In this document: piece by piece, positions 1 through 12,014 of the stretch
Numbering within the stretch: position 1 is the stretch's first letter
Layout of the letters: each line of letters starts with the position of its first letter
NCBI RefSeq assembly: GCF_027943255.1
Contig: NC_072897.1
Span: forward strand, 17,608,044-17,672,043
Length of the DNA stretch: 64,000 bases
Direction of reading: 5' to 3'
Origin: Anastrepha obliqua
Taxonomy: Eukaryota > Arthropoda > Insecta > Diptera > Tephritidae
Notes under the pieces: model-generated
Database searches by the model: none
What the model saw: only the letters and a program-made list of their open reading frames with translations
What the model was told of the DNA's origin: nothing
Translations under genes and position numbers: made by a program

Positions 1-1440
1 CATTCCATGCTCTCTGAGAGGCTGTTAACCGCTGGTGGGAGCAGTGACGAACAAATCACAGTCAGGGCCAAGCAAGGATGTCCCCAAGGGGGTGTTCTTT
101 CTCCGCTGCTATGGTGCTTCGTCGTAGACTCTCTATTAGTGGAGATGCAGGAACTCGGCTTTCACGTCCAAGCATATGGGGACGACGTCTGTGCGCTAAC
201 ATCGGATAAATCCCTAAGGAGGCTTTGCACGAAAGTGCAGAGGTTTCTTAACAAAATCGATGACTGGTGCATAAGACAATGTCTTTCCGTTAATCCGAAC
301 AAAACAACCATAGTCTTGTTTACGAGATAACGGAAATTTGGTGGACTCAGTCTTCCAACACTGAAAGGTGTGACACTTGGTCTTTCCAACGAAGTTAAAT
401 ATCTAGGAGTAATCTTGGATAAAAAGCTGATTTGGGAGACACACGTTTCACTGAAGGTGAACCGTGCATTGAAGATTTTTCAGCAATGCCGTAGAGCCTT
501 TGGCAAAACCTGGGGTCTGAAACCTGCTGTGGTCCTATGGATATACACAGCACTTATCAGACCAATCATCACTTACGCTTCTGTGGTCTGGTGGCGACGG
601 AGCATGGTTAAATCCTCAATCCGGGAACTATACAGGCTGCAAAGAAGTGTATGTTTATGCATCACGGGTGCCATGAGTACAACCTCTGGTGATGCCCTAA
701 ATGCTATGCTTGATTTGCTGCCCCTGAATCTTAAGATACAACCGGAAGCAATAAAAGCAATGTGTAGACTCCATAAATATGGTTTCTGGCACGAAGATGG
801 AACTTCGGGACACAGAGAAATCTTTAAGTTGCTGTCGGAGCAGTATCCACTGTTTTTGGCACCACAGTTTCATTTGGAAGGAAATTTGATGTCAGATTTC
901 CATTGCGTGAGCAATGGAGCAATCCAGAATGCATGCAGGGAGGCTTGACGGATATTTTCTTTACCGATGCGTCCAAGAATGAAATAGAGTCTGGAGCCGG
1001 ATGGTACTTAAACGATAGTAATAAGTATCACTATGCTATGGGGGGAATGGCAACTGTTTTCCAAACAAAAGTTTTTGCCATCCTAAAAGTAGCCGAATTA
1101 ATAATCGAGAGAAGAGGGAGCGGGAAACAGATTGGAGTCTTCAGTGATAGTCAGGCTGCATTGAAGGCCCTGGAGAACGCGAAGCAAACCTCAAAGATTG
1201 TTCAAGAATGTAAGAAGAAGCATAATTCTGTCGCAAGACAAAACAGGCTTGTACTTATATGGGTTCCGGGAAAACTGGAGGATATTTACAGATTTGCCAA
1301 AGAATCTGGAAAATTCTCACAGGACTAACTATCTCTATCTCTGTCTCTATTCTTTCCTATCTCTTTCTCTGATACTTTTCTCCTTCCCTCCTTGACTATA
1401 TACCCCCATTCCAGAGCTATAAATGCAATGTGCTCTTTAG
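1..1440 (+). pseudogene. LINE-B copy 1: LOA/R1-like reverse transcriptase C-terminal part and RNase H
   Basis: This is the downstream part of a non-LTR retrotransposon ORF2. Frame 1 (7-948) shows the reverse transcriptase motif GCPQGGVLSPLLW and the catalytic box YGDD (175-186). An in-frame TAA at 328-330 interrupts it, and it continues in the same frame through the thumb region (KYLGVILDKKL, RPIITYASVVWW). A frameshift near 903-948 leads to the RNase H domain (FTDASK, VFQTKVFAI, FSDSQAAL). The RNase H catalytic Glu is Lys here (codon 1068-1070), while copy 2 has Glu. The shared stop and frameshift show the element was dead before duplication. The QGGVLSPLLW motif with a downstream RNase H suggests the LOA or R1 group; the clade is inferred. 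The 3' UTR runs to about 1440-1500. Confidence 0.85.
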
Positions 1441-2389
1441 CCTGAGTGTTTTAGGAGCCACCAAATCTCCTGGTGCTCCTTGGCTCGACCTTTTCAAATT
1501 TCAATTTTGAATTTTCGACCGCACTCTCGACGAAGTCGATATGTTTTTTTCAAAATTGGTATTTATACATTAAAATAATATATATATTTTTTTTATTTTA
1601 ATTATTTAAAATGGCTCAATTCTTCCAGGAAGGTTGCAGCGAGGCTTCTCAATCGGCGGGCATTGTATTATCGGCGTCAGACTTGAATACAAAAGTCCAA
1701 ACATTGTTTTGTTTACTAAGGTCATAATTTCTATATGAATGAAAAAAAATGGCGGAATAAAATGCTTAAAAAATGAGTTTTGGGGCGAACTTTCCTAATA
1801 CTTTTGCTTCGAAAAAATTCGGTTAATAACTTTTCGACTTATCGTGTACACTAATTTGAAAATTATATGTAGTATGTTACTTTGTGTTAATATGGATGGG
1901 TTCCTAAATGTAAAAATGCAAAGAATTAATCTCTTATATTTTTAAACCGTTCTTAAAGAAAATTTATAACTAACGCAAACTAGTTGAAATCAGCATCTAA
2001 CCGTGGTTCCGCATATTTGGCATTATAATCTACTGAAGTGTAGAAATGAAAGAGACTAATACTTTGTACTTTTAAATGTAGGAATTCACCCTCTACGTAT
2101 AAATGCAATTCATTTAGTGAAATGCAGTTCTTAAGAACAGAACATATGAAAACATTTAGGTCCTCGGAACAAAGTTTCCATCTTTAAAATTAAATTTCTT
2201 ATATAAACTTATTAAATCTTTTGAAAGAAAAAATACTTCATGTTCAAGACACATTTCTTTGGAAAATATAATGTTGTTAATTGTGCCTCTTTTTCTTAAG
2301 TTTTTAAGGAATTTCTCTTTTGGGCAATAATATAACTTTCACTGTGGAAAATGAACGTACTGCTGCTGTACTACCATGCGGTAAAACAC
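1441..2389. other. Non-coding TE-derived spacer, copy 1
   Basis: No ORF of note. The first part is probably LINE-B 3' UTR. A motif near 1818-1850 (ggttaataacttttcgac) recurs at about 10240 and, in reverse orientation, near 46850, so a short dispersed repeat, perhaps a MITE, contributes here. The rest is AT-rich sequence duplicated at about 9800-10810. Confidence 0.5.
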
Positions 2390-2963
2390 TTATCATACTC
2401 ATTTATTTTGCCCTGTTATAAGTTAAGTCCGTTAAAGATATGAAATTATAATACTTTTATTAATGAAGCTAGTTTTATTTCATCATGCAAATATTTAAAA
2501 AAAAATTTAGTTTTCATTCGAAATGGTCACCATTTGCTTTCAAACGATTAGGCCATTCAGCAAATGCAGAAGACATTCCACAACGAATCATTACGGAGGC
2601 TCGCTGGTGGTCACTCTGAACCCTAAAATTTTGGCGTCTTTAGAAGGTTTAGCATAGATCTTGTCGTTTTGATTATTAAAAACTTCTTTTTCTGTCTGTC
2701 ACTTCAGACGTTTGGGAAAAGCGTTTGATCGTGCGGTAGACAAACATTCTCGAAATATTAAAATTTTTAAGCAATTCGAAAATCTCACTTGCTCCACCAC
2801 ACTTATGTTATGTAATCAGTGCAATCCCATTTTCCTTAGCTTCCCACTCCATTGTTAACAAGCGAAATTTGTTAGGAAACTGAGTATAATTTATTAGTAG
2901 ATAATGCATATGAACAGAATCAAAAATAACGGAATGGCACAGAATTCATGGCAAGACTAAGTA
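2390..2963 (-). mobile_element. Degenerate non-autonomous Tc1/mariner-type element, copy 1
   Basis: This stretch aligns by eye with the better preserved element at 52045-52915. Shared parts are the block around caaatggtcaccatttg, the segment encoding the end of the DNA-binding domain (tgtctgtcacttcagacg) and a right end reading ggcaagactaagta. No usable transposase frame remains and the DDE core is missing. It was already decayed when the region duplicated, since the second copy at 10810-11379 has the same structure. Confidence 0.6.
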
Positions 2964-3418
2964 TTTACTTAAGTTGAAAAACAAAAACTCACTGTGAACA
3001 TCTTCCTCCTTGCCTAAAGATTTCCACCCGCTGACGGTGTTCTCTTGAAAGATATCACTCATTCTGTTTTCAGTGCAACAATCTTGACACTTTGAACAAA
3101 TAAAGAGTTGCAATATTGTACATTAATTTCCTTGCTAAATATCTAACAATATTTCTTCACTATACAAACATTTATAAGAAATACTTTATACATAAATAAA
3201 AACCTCGATTTTAAACCTGCTATATCGTGGTAAAAGTGATAGAAACTGAAATTAAAAGTAAAAGATCTGAGCCCTTGGTAATCTATCAAGGTAACGTTGT
3301 TGCACTATTAACTATTGACTAGTAAGTATATATGCTTTTATTATTTTATGTGTTTTGAAGGAAGTAAAATGCTCCTATGTGGACGTAGCCATTACCACCA
3401 ACTACAAGGGATGCGAAA

Positions 3419-3420
<2 letters not shown>
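2964..3420. other. AT-rich spacer, copy 1
   Basis: No supported gene. The sequence is AT-rich and is duplicated near 11380-11824. It ends in the TA microsatellite that forms the tail of the next SINE. Confidence 0.5.

Positions 3421-3454
<34 letters not shown>
3421..3454. repeat. (TA)n microsatellite, SINE tail
   Basis: About 17 TA units abut a reverse-oriented SINE. In the duplicate (11825-11848) the array is shorter, about 12 units, so it has changed length since duplication. Confidence 0.85.
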
Positions 3455-3457
<3 letters not shown>

Positions 3458-3610
3458 GGCGCGTACACCCTTTTTGGGTGTTTGGCCGAGCTAATCCTCC
3501 TATTTGTGGTGTGCGTCTTGATGTTGTTCCACAAATGGAGGGACCTACAGTTTCAAGCCGACTCCGAACGGCAGATATACACTCGAAAGGGGGTGTATTC
3601 TCATAAACGC
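3455..3610 (-). mobile_element. SINE fragment (tRNA-headed family), copy 1
   Basis: The 3' half of a SINE family seen at least eight times in this window. Diagnostic parts are attggcgcgtacaccc next to the TA tail, ggccgagc, and the body block reading ctacagtttcaagccgactc. The tRNA-like head is missing: the copy stops about where the family continues with ggagctttttcatgg, and Jockey-like LINE sequence follows. Short ORFs over it are not genes. Confidence 0.8.
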
Positions 3611-3619
3611 AATTAACAA

Positions 3620-4534
3620 AAACAATTGCAGATTTATAAGTACCGGAGAACCTACCTTTTGGCCTACTGATTCAAAGAAAATGCCAGACTTTATCGATTT
3701 TTGAATAATCAAAAACATAGGCCATAGCCAATTAACAATTCAGTCGTGCTATGAACTTTCTTTTGACCACTCGCCGATATTACTTGAATATGTAAGTTAC
3801 ATTAAATCAATAAATACATCTTATCGCATACTTAATGACAGGACCAACTGGAAAAATTTCCGTCACCATATTAATGATCAACTTATATCAAATGTGATAT
3901 TAAAAGCGCAACTTGACATTGAACGTGCCATTATCCATTTCAACGACGTATTCCTAGAAGCTGGGATCAGATCGGCACCAAAGCAAGCAAATAGAACAAA
4001 TACGGCAGTAACTGACATTTCTATTAAGAAGCAAATTATTGAAAAAAGAAAGTTCAGTGAAAGATGGCAAAAAAGTAGATCACCTGACGACAAAAGAAAA
4101 CTAAACCTAGCTACAAATATTCTAAAGGATACCTTTTACAAAAGAAATAACAAAGAACCCCGAAAACTATTTAAAGAACCTGACTCCCAATCAAGATTCA
4201 AACTACACTTTATGGAAATGTACTAAAGCATTAAAAGCACAAGTAAAACATCAACCACTATTAAAGAAAGATGACAATTAATGGGCCCTTACAAAAAAGG
4301 AAAAGGCGAAAAATTTGGCAAATTAGTTTGAAAAAGTTCTATCAAATGACGAAGAAAAGAAAATCTACAACCAAAACAACTTCCATTATGATTTTACAAA
4401 AATAAAAAGGACGAATACACGCGAAATAATAACTTGCATCAAAACAGGAATAAAACATAAAAAAGCACTCGCATATGACGCGAAAGATAATGATAACAGG
4501 AAAAGCATTAGCAGAGCGACTAATCAAGGCATAT
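3620..4534 (+). pseudogene. Jockey-like LINE, left half, copy 1
   Basis: This is the left part of a LINE whose right part lies at 23927-25115 in the second duplication unit. The translation runs from the end of the endonuclease domain (FWPTDSKKMPDFIDF, DHSPILLEYV) into the linker before the reverse transcriptase (ORF 3894-4226). Stops and a frameshift (4226 and beyond) disrupt it. The endonuclease signature is typical of the Jockey clade. The 5' end is truncated against the SINE and the 3' side is interrupted by ITm-1 at about 4535. Confidence 0.75.
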
Positions 4535-5167
4535 AAAGGGTTTTCCAATAAGAGGTGCTATTTTGATAAAAGACCAATAGTTTCGTTGCTTGTGTGGCAC
4601 GTAGCGCCGTCTTGTTGAAAGTAAATGTTGTCCAGATCAATACCATCCAATTCCGGCCATAAAAAATCGTTAATCATCTCTCGATAGCGCAATCCGTTCA
4701 CCGTAACTGTTGCCCCAGGTTCATTTTATTTATATATTTATTTATTTAATGTCTAACAAAATTCAGAACAGACATTTACTGCTGACTATAAACCGCACCA
4801 AACAGTCACACGTTGAGGATAGTTCCTTGCTGACCAAGCCATCGAGGTGGAAACGGGCCAAAATCACTCAAGTTGATTTTTTGTAATTTCGACGTAATTC
4901 CGGATCATTTTCATGCCTAATTCCAAAGAACGACTAGGAATGGATAACCCTGGGTTTTCTTCAACACTTTCAGCACCAACAGCAATATTTTCGGTTGTTC
5001 TTGAGCGACGTGCACGGGTTTTATTCTTCATATCACTAACTTATCCAGCTCCAATTTTTTCACCAATTTCTGTATTGCGGTCCGACAAGGTGCTTCACGA
5101 TGACCCAAAAATGTTCGAGTTTTACGAACCGTCTTTGCCAAATTTTCACCATTTGTATAGTGAATTT
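4535..5167 (-). pseudogene. ITm-1: IS630/Tc1/mariner-type transposon, copy 1
   Basis: The left end reads tataaagggttttccaataa, matching the inverted end at 23900-23926 of the second unit. On the minus strand the transposase shows the N-terminal region (GENLAKTVRKTRTFLGHREA, then TTENIAVGAESVEENPGLSI) and, further on, the core motif around YFQQDGATCHTSNET. A (TTTA)-rich insert near 4725-4790 and stops break it, and part of the core is deleted. Copy 1 is uninterrupted at 5033-5042 (tcactaactt), where copy 2 carries LINE-C. The family is a widespread insect DD34E-like group; the exact subfamily is not settled. Confidence 0.75.
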
Positions 5168-5459
5168 ATTTTTACCATTCGGAATTCACAGAGAGGTCGT
5201 TGGTTCGAATCTCGGTGAAAGCAAAATTTATACAAAAAATTTTCTAATAGCGGTCGCCCCTCGGCAGGCAATGGCAAACCTCCGAGTGTATTTCTGCCAT
5301 GAAAAAGCTCCTCATAAAAATATCTGCCGTTCGGAGTCGGCTTGAAACTGTAGGTCCCTCCATTTGTGGAACAACATCAAGACGCACACCACAAATAGGA
5401 GGAGGAGCTTGGCCAAACACCTAACAGAAGTGTACGCGCCAATTATATGTATATATATA
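5168..5459 (+). mobile_element. SINE, 5'-truncated, copy 1
   Basis: A plus-oriented SINE: end of the tRNA-like head with B-box-like ggttcgaatct (5203-5213), body (gcggtcgcccctcggcaggc, gccgttcggagtcggcttg) and a TA-rich tail. The A box is missing, so about 35 bp of the head is truncated. It is inserted in ITm-1; the left target duplication tagtgaattt is at 5158-5167. A Helitron end follows directly in the tail. Confidence 0.85.
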
Positions 5460-5618
5460 CTAGCTGTTACCCGCGGCTTCGCTCGCGTTGGAGCCCTTAA
5501 ATAAATATCAAAGATCATTACATTTTAATAGGACTGAATCAATGTGTTTTAGTATTTAAAAATTACTACATACAATCAGTTTCAAAAACTTAAAATATGC
5601 TTTATTTAATTACAACAA
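5460..5618 (-). mobile_element. Helitron 3' end, copy 1
   Basis: Read on the minus strand, the segment ends gcgaagccgcgggtaacagctag followed by T (given here in words beyond the motif: a GC-rich terminal hairpin and CTAG). This is the classic arthropod Helitron 3' end, placed in the TA tail of the SINE. Only about 160 bp is present before LINE-A interrupts it at the target aattacaaca (5608-5617). The rest of the Helitron exists only in copy 2. Confidence 0.8.
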
Positions 5619-7257
5619 GCTTTTAGTGTGTAACAAAGGCAACGAACCTACATTTATTACGCGCAGTAGACAAGAAGTTCTTGATATTACGCTAGTTTGT
5701 CAAACCCTCTACGAAAAGATGACGCAGGGGAGGGTTCTGAATGAACACTCTTACTCCCATCATCGTTACATAGAAATAAAATTTGGGGGAAACAGCTCAC
5801 GGGCGCCGCCCGCCGGCAGGAACTTGAAAAAGACCAACTGGCATATATATAAACGAGAACTTAAGGAAAGACTTCCAAACTCCCAAATTATTACTATTGA
5901 AGACAGAGAATTATTGAACGAACACGTACAAATCCTTACGGAGGTCTGTAGAACTGCGCTAAACAAGGCTTGCCCCTTAATTAAGTATGTGGGGAAGAAA
6001 AAGCCGCCCTGGTGGTCAGAAGACCTGTCTACACTAAGAAACGACAGCAGAAGACAGTTTAATAGAGCGAAAGCGACACGAGAGAGTAAAGACTGGGACT
6101 GCTACTACAGTAAGCTAAAAATTTACAAAAAAGAAGTTAGGAAAGCGAAAAGGTCTGGTTGGAGAACGTTCTGTGGAGAAATCGAAGGAACCACAGAGGC
6201 CTCCAGACTGCGTAAAATCCTTTCAAAAAAACACTATACCACCGGATACCTCCAAAAACCGGACAGGAGTTGGACCACTTCGAGTGACGAAACTCTGAAG
6301 TTGCTAGTGGACACACACTTTCCCAGCAACGAATCATCTAACGTGTTAATCAACAATGGTACAGAAAGACCAAACTCTGACATTGAAGAAATAATCACTG
6401 AAACTAGGATAACCTGGGCAGTGAACACGTTAAAACCATTTAAATCACCGGGCCCAGATGGATTATTCCCGGCCCAAATACAACATTCACTAAACTACAT
6501 CATGGAGTGGTTGACGGTCATATTTAAGGCCGCTCTGAAACTGAAAAGTGTCCCATCAACATGGAAAGAGGTAGAAGTGGTCTTTATCCCTAAAGCGGGA
6601 AAAAGTTCACACACGACACCTAAGGATTTCAGGCCAATAAGCCTATCCTCCTTTCTGCTAAAAACATTAGAAAGAATTTTAGAAGAGCATATTAGGGCTA
6701 ACATCAGCCCTAATAAGGTCAGCATCTCACAACATGCGTACTGTAAAGGGAAATCAACCGAAACAGCACTTAACTCACTTGTTACAGAAATCGAGAAGTC
6801 AATGTATAATAAAGAATTCACACTGGTAGCCTTCCTAGATATCGAGGGCGCATTCAACAACATCCTACCGGATACCATAATAAAGGCACTGACGGAGTTC
6901 GGGATCTCTGGCGCTCTGGTTGAGTTCATCAAAAACATGCTCTTGAGCAGATTTGTGATCGCAACCCTAGGGGACTCAGAGATCAAGAAAAAAGTTAGCA
7001 GAGGAACACCTCAAGGCGGTGTGCTGTCCCCTCTCCTATGGGTGCTGGCACTAAACTCATTGCTAAAGAGCCTAGAGGAGAGAGGACAACACGTTGTAGC
7101 CTATGCGGACGATGTTGCAATGGTAGTAAGGGGGAAATTCCCCAATACACTCATAGAAGTCATGCAGGATTTACTAAACATGGTTGAAAACTGGTCAAAA
7201 GCAAATGGGCTAAGCGTCAACCCCAATAAAACTGAACTCATCCTATTTACCAGGACT
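5619..7257 (+). pseudogene. LINE-A copy 1: LOA/R1-like LINE, endonuclease end and reverse transcriptase
   Basis: The long ORF at 5626-7266 (546 aa) covers the C-terminus of an APE-type endonuclease (TFITRSRQEVLDITL, then HHRYIEI where SDH is usual), a basic linker (PPWWSEDLSTLRNDSRRQFNRAK) and a complete fingers-palm region: FKSPGPDGLFPAQIQ, DFRPISLSSFLLKTLER, FLDIEGAFNN, GTPQGGVLSPLLW and YADDVA. The insertion is 5'-truncated, inside the Helitron. It is cut off just after the FTR motif at the duplication junction near 7253, so thumb, RNase H and 3' end are missing and the last codons before the stop are foreign. It is the longest open reading frame in the left half of the window but cannot encode a whole enzyme. 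Confidence 0.88.
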
Positions 7258-9800
7258 GGGAATTGACACAATATCAGTACCTTCCGGTAGGAATCCTCGA
7301 AATGTGGACTGGGACAGGTATGGTGAGCTTGTAACAGAGCGATTACCAAACCTGAAAAAACTCAAATCCGTAGAAATGATTGAAGATACTTATTAGAAAT
7401 TGGAAGGTACTTTAATCAATTGCTTTGAGGAACTGTGTCCACTCAGGCAGAGCTTCGTGTACGGTCGAGGAAACTTCTTAATAAGGCCTGGAAGACTAAA
7501 ACAGAGCTTATCATCGACTTATACAGACAGAATATAAGAAAAAACTACGGAAAGCCAAACTTGAATCCTATAGAAATTTCTGCAGTAACGTCGAAGAAAT
7601 GAGGGAAACAGCGAGACTTTGTAAGGTCCTTCATCTAGACCGTTCAGTAAGGCTGGATTCCATTCGAAAACCTGATGGTTCATACACCTTTTCCAAATCG
7701 GAAACGTTTAATGCTCTACTCGAAACCCATTTTCCGGGTAGTAGAACTCTCTCTGAAGCAGAGAGTGGCATGAACAATAACGGTAGCAACGGTGGAACCT
7801 CTAGGTACAGCTGGTATATTGCTAGTCGGATAGTGACAAGGGAATCGATAAGGTTTTCCTTGTCTTCCTCTGAGAACTTTAAGTCCCCTGAACCTGACGG
7901 AATATATCCAGGAATTCTTAAAAAAGGAGGAGACAGGCTGATTGAGGCCCTGAAAAGGATCTTCATAGCCTGTCTTGTATTTGGTTATATACCATCCCAA
8001 TGGCGACGCGTAAGAGTAGTATTAATTCCGAAACCAGGACAAGATGACTATTCCCTAGCAAAAAGTTTTAGACCAATCAGTTTGACATCGTTCATGTTGA
8101 AAAGTCTGGAACGAGTGGTGGAGAAACATATTCGAGTGGGGGTATTGCCGAGAAGTCCACTTAGTAGAAATCAACACGCTTACCAGAGTGCAAAATCATG
8201 TGAATCAGCCTTACACGATCTGGCTAGCAAGTTTGAAGCCGGGCTGGAAGCTGACGAATACACAATGGGCGTGTTCGTGGTCATTGAGGGAGCTTTTGAT
8301 AATGCCACTTTCGGCTCGATATGTTCTTCTGCCGAACGACACGGAGTTAATCAAGCCATTATAAAATGGATATATTCCATGCTCTCTGAGAGGCTGTTAA
8401 CCGCTGGTGGGAGCAGTGACGAACAAATCACAGTCAGGGCCAAGCAAGGATGTCCCCAAGGGGGTGTTCTTTCTCCGCTGCTATGGTGCTTCGTCGTAGA
8501 CTCTCTATTAGTGGAGATGCAGGAACTCGGCTTTCACGTCCAAGCATATGGGGACCACGTCTGTGTGCTAACATCGGATAAATCCCTAAGGAGGCTTTGC
8601 ACGAAAGTGCAGAGGTTTCTTAACAAAATCGATGACTGGTGCATGAGACAATGTCTTTCCGTTAATCCGAACAAAACAACCATAGTCTTGTTTACGAGAT
8701 AACGGAAATTTGGTGGACTCAGTCTTCCAACACTGAAAGGTGTGACACTTGGTCTTTCCAACGAAGTTAAATATCTAGGAGTAATCTTGGATAAAAAGCT
8801 GACTTGGGAGACACACGTTTCACTGAAGGTGAACCGTGCATTGAAGATTTTTCAGCAATGCCGTATAGCCTTTGGCAAAACCTGGGGTCTGAAACCTGCT
8901 GTGGTCCTATGGATATACACAGCACTTATCAGACCAATCATCACTTACGCTTCTGTGGTCTGGTGGCGACGGAGCATGGTTAAATCCTCAATCCGGGAAC
9001 TATACAGGCTGCAAAGAAGTGTATGTTTATGCATCACGGGTGCCATGAGTACAACCTCTGGTGATGCCCTAAATGCTATGCTTGATTTGCTGCCCCTGAA
9101 TCTTAAGATACAATCGGAAGCAATAAAAGCAATGTGTAGACTCCATAAATATGGTTTCTGGCACGAAGATGGAACTTCGGGACACAGAGAAATCTTTAAG
9201 TTGCTGTCGGAGCAGTATCCACTGTTTTTGGCACCACAGTTTCATTTGGAAGGAAATTTGATGTCAGATTTCCATTGCGTGAGCAATGGAGCAATCCAGA
9301 ATGCATGCAGGGAGGTTTGACGGATATTTTCTTTACCGATGCGTCCAAGAATGAAATAGGGTCTGGAGCCGGATGGTACTTAAACGATAGTAATAAGTAT
9401 CACTATGCTATGGGGGGAATGGCAACTGTTTTCCAAACAGAAGTTTTTGCCATCCTAAAAGTAGCCGAATTAATAATCGAGAGAAGAGGGAGCGGGAAAC
9501 AGATTGGAGTCTTCAGTGATAGTCAGGCTGCATTGAAGGCCCTGGAGAACGCGAAGCAAACCTCAAAGATTGTTCAAGAATGTAAATGCAAGACAAAACA
9601 GGCTTGTACTTATATGGGTTCCGGGAAAACTGGAGGATATTTACAGATTTGCCAAAGAATCTGGAAAATTCTCACAGGACTAACTATCTCTATCTCTGTC
9701 TCTATTCTTTCCTATCTCTTTCTCTGATACTTTTCTCCTTCCCTCCTTGACTATATACCCCCATTCCAGAGCTATAAATGCAATGTGTTCTTTAGCCTGA
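7258..9800 (+). pseudogene. LINE-B copy 2: LOA/R1-like LINE
   Basis: This is the longer copy of LINE-B. 7258-7598 encodes a degenerate linker upstream of the reverse transcriptase with stops. ORF 7599-8702 (367 aa) holds FKSPEPDGIYPGIL, SFRPISLTSFMLKSLER, FVVIEGAFDN (LDIEGAF in relatives) and GCPQGGVLSPLLW, but the catalytic box is YGDH (8547-8558) where copy 1 has YGDD. A TAA at 8700-8702 interrupts the same frame, which continues as 8742-9320 (thumb). After a frameshift, RNase H follows at 9275-9727 with all three acidic motifs visible, including Glu at 9440-9442. The 3' UTR reaches about 9800. Confidence 0.87.
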
Positions 9801-10809
9801 GTGTTTTAGGAGCCACCAAATCTCCTGGTGCTCCTTGGCTCGACCTTTTCAAATTTCAATTTTGAATTTTTGACCGCACTCTCGACGAAGTCGATATGTT
9901 TTTTTCAAAATTGGTATTTATACATTAAAATAATATACATTTTTTTTTATTTTAATTATTTAAAATGGCTCAATTCTTCCAGGAAGGTTGCAGCGAGGCT
10001 TCTCAATCGGCGGGCATTGTATTATCGGCGTCAGACTTGAATACAAAAGTCCAAACATTTTTTTGTTTACTAAGGTCATAATAACAAATAAAATGCTTAA
10101 AAAATGAGTTTTGGGGCGAACTTTCCTAATACTTTTGCTTCGAAAAAATTATTTTTTCGCAAAACTTTCGAAAACTTGTAAATTCACATAGAAAGTAATA
10201 TCATAAAAAAGATGTGAGCAAAATTTCAAGGAGATCGGTTAATAACTTTTCGACTTATCGTGTACACTAATTTGAAAATTATATGTAGTATGTTACTTTG
10301 TGTTAATATGGATGGGTTCCTAAATGTAAAAATGCAAAGAATTAATCTCTTATATTTTTAAACCGTTCTTAAAGAAAATTTATAACTAACGCAAACTAGT
10401 TGAAATCAGCATCTAACCGTGGTTCCGCATATTTGGCATTATAATCTACTGAAGTGTAGAAATGAAAGAGACTAATACTTTGTACTTTTAAATGTAGGAA
10501 TTCACCCTCTACGTATAAATGCAATTCATTTAGTGAAATGCAGTTCTTAAGAACAGAACATATGAAAACATTTAGGTCCTCGGAACAAAGTTTCCATCTT
10601 TAAAATTAAATTTCTTATATAAACTTATTAAATCTTTTGAAAGAAAAAATACTTCATGTTCAAGACACATTTCTTTGGAAAATATAATGTTGTTAATTGT
10701 GCCTCTTTTTCTTAAGTTTTTAAGGAATTTCTCTTTTGGGCAATAATATAACTTTCACTGTGGAAAATGAACGTACTGCTGCTGTACTACCATGCGGTAA
10801 AACACTTAT
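9801..10809. other. Non-coding TE-derived spacer, copy 2
   Basis: The counterpart of 1441-2389, with no gene. It has about 90 bp (10147-10240) absent from copy 1 that belongs to the dispersed repeat containing ggttaataacttttcgac. So copy 1 lost this block, or copy 2 retained a longer version of that repeat. Confidence 0.5.
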
Positions 10810-11379
10810 CATACTCATTTATTTTGCCCTGTTATAAGTTAAGTCCGTTAAAGATATGAAATTATAATACTTTTATTAATGAAGCTAGTTTTATTTCATC
10901 ATGCAAATATTAAAAAAAAAATTTAGTTTTCATTCGAAATGGTCACCATTTGCTTTCAAACGATTATGCCATTCAGCAAATGCAGAAGACATTCCACAAC
11001 GAATCATTACGGAGGCTCGCTGGTGGTCACGCTGAACCCTAAAATTTTGGCGTCTTTAGAAGGTTTAGCATAGATGTTGTCGTTTTGATTATTAAAAACT
11101 TCTTTTTCTGTCTGTCACTTCAGACGTTTGGGAAAAGCGTTTGATCGTGCGGTAGACAAACATTCTCGAAATATTAAAATTTTTAAGCAATTCGAAAATC
11201 TCACTTGCTCCACCACACTTATGTTATGTAATCAGTGCAATCCCATTTTCCTTAGCTTCCCACTCCATTGTTAACAAGCGAAATTTGTTAGGAAACTGAG
11301 TATAATTTATTAGTAGATAATGCATATGAACAGAATCAAAAATAACGGAATGGCACAGAATTCATGGCAAGACTAAGTA
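10810..11379 (-). mobile_element. Degenerate non-autonomous Tc1/mariner-type element, copy 2
   Basis: The duplicate of 2390-2963, ending ggcaagactaagta on the right. It lacks a transposase frame and resembles the 52045-52915 element. Confidence 0.6.
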
Positions 11380-11824
11380 TTTACTTAAGTTGAAAAACAA
11401 AAACTCACTGTGAACATCTTCCTCCTTGCCTAAAGATTTCCACCCGCTGACGGTGTTCTCTTGAAAGATATCACTCATTCTGTTTTCAGTGCAACAATCT
11501 TGACACTTTGAACAAATAAAGAGTTGCAATATTGTACAATAATTTCCTTGCTAAATATCTAACAATATTTCTTCACTATACAAACATTTATAAGAAATAC
11601 TTTATACATAAATAAAAACCTCGATTTTAAACCTGCTATATCGTGGTAAAAGTGATAGAAACTGAAATTAAAAGCCCTTGGTAATCTATCAAGGTAACGT
11701 TGTTGCACTATTAACTATTGACTAGTAAGTATATATGCTTTTATTATTTTATGTGTTTTGAAGGAAGTAAAATGCTCCTATGTGGACGTAGCCATTACCA
11801 CCAACTACAAGGGATGCGAAATAT

Positions 11825-12010
11825 ATGTATATATATATATATATATATAATTGGCGCGTACACCCTTTTTGGGTGTTTGGCCGAGCTAATCCTCCTATTT
11901 GTGGTGTGCGTCTTGATGTTGTTCCACAAATGGAGGGACCTACAGTTTCAAGCCGACTTCGAACGGCAGATATACACTCGAAAGGGGGTGTATTCTCATA
12001 AACGCAATTA
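11825..12010 (-). mobile_element. SINE fragment with (TA)n tail, copy 2
   Basis: The duplicate of 3421-3610: a TA microsatellite, attggcgcgtacaccc and the 3' half of the SINE body in reverse orientation, lacking the tRNA-like head. Jockey-like LINE sequence follows directly on the right. Confidence 0.8.
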
Positions 12011-12014
12011 ACAA

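Larger units (their letters stand above)
1..7257. repeat. Tandem duplication 1, copy 1 (partial)
   Basis: Positions 1 to 5042 match 8373 to 13436 in order and orientation, and 5033-7253 matches 16056 to about 18163. The copies differ by about 1% substitutions in the stretches I compared by eye, plus indels. Copy 1 lacks LINE-C, which is present in copy 2. It ends inside the LINE-A reverse transcriptase at about 7253-7258, where the sequence jumps into LINE-B. The start of the unit lies about 1.1 kb left of the window. All contents are transposon-derived. Confidence 0.9.

Noticed and set aside
5626..7266. Intact 546-aa gene
   Set aside because: It is a 5'-truncated LINE cut at the duplication junction; its final residues come from the neighbouring LINE-B side.
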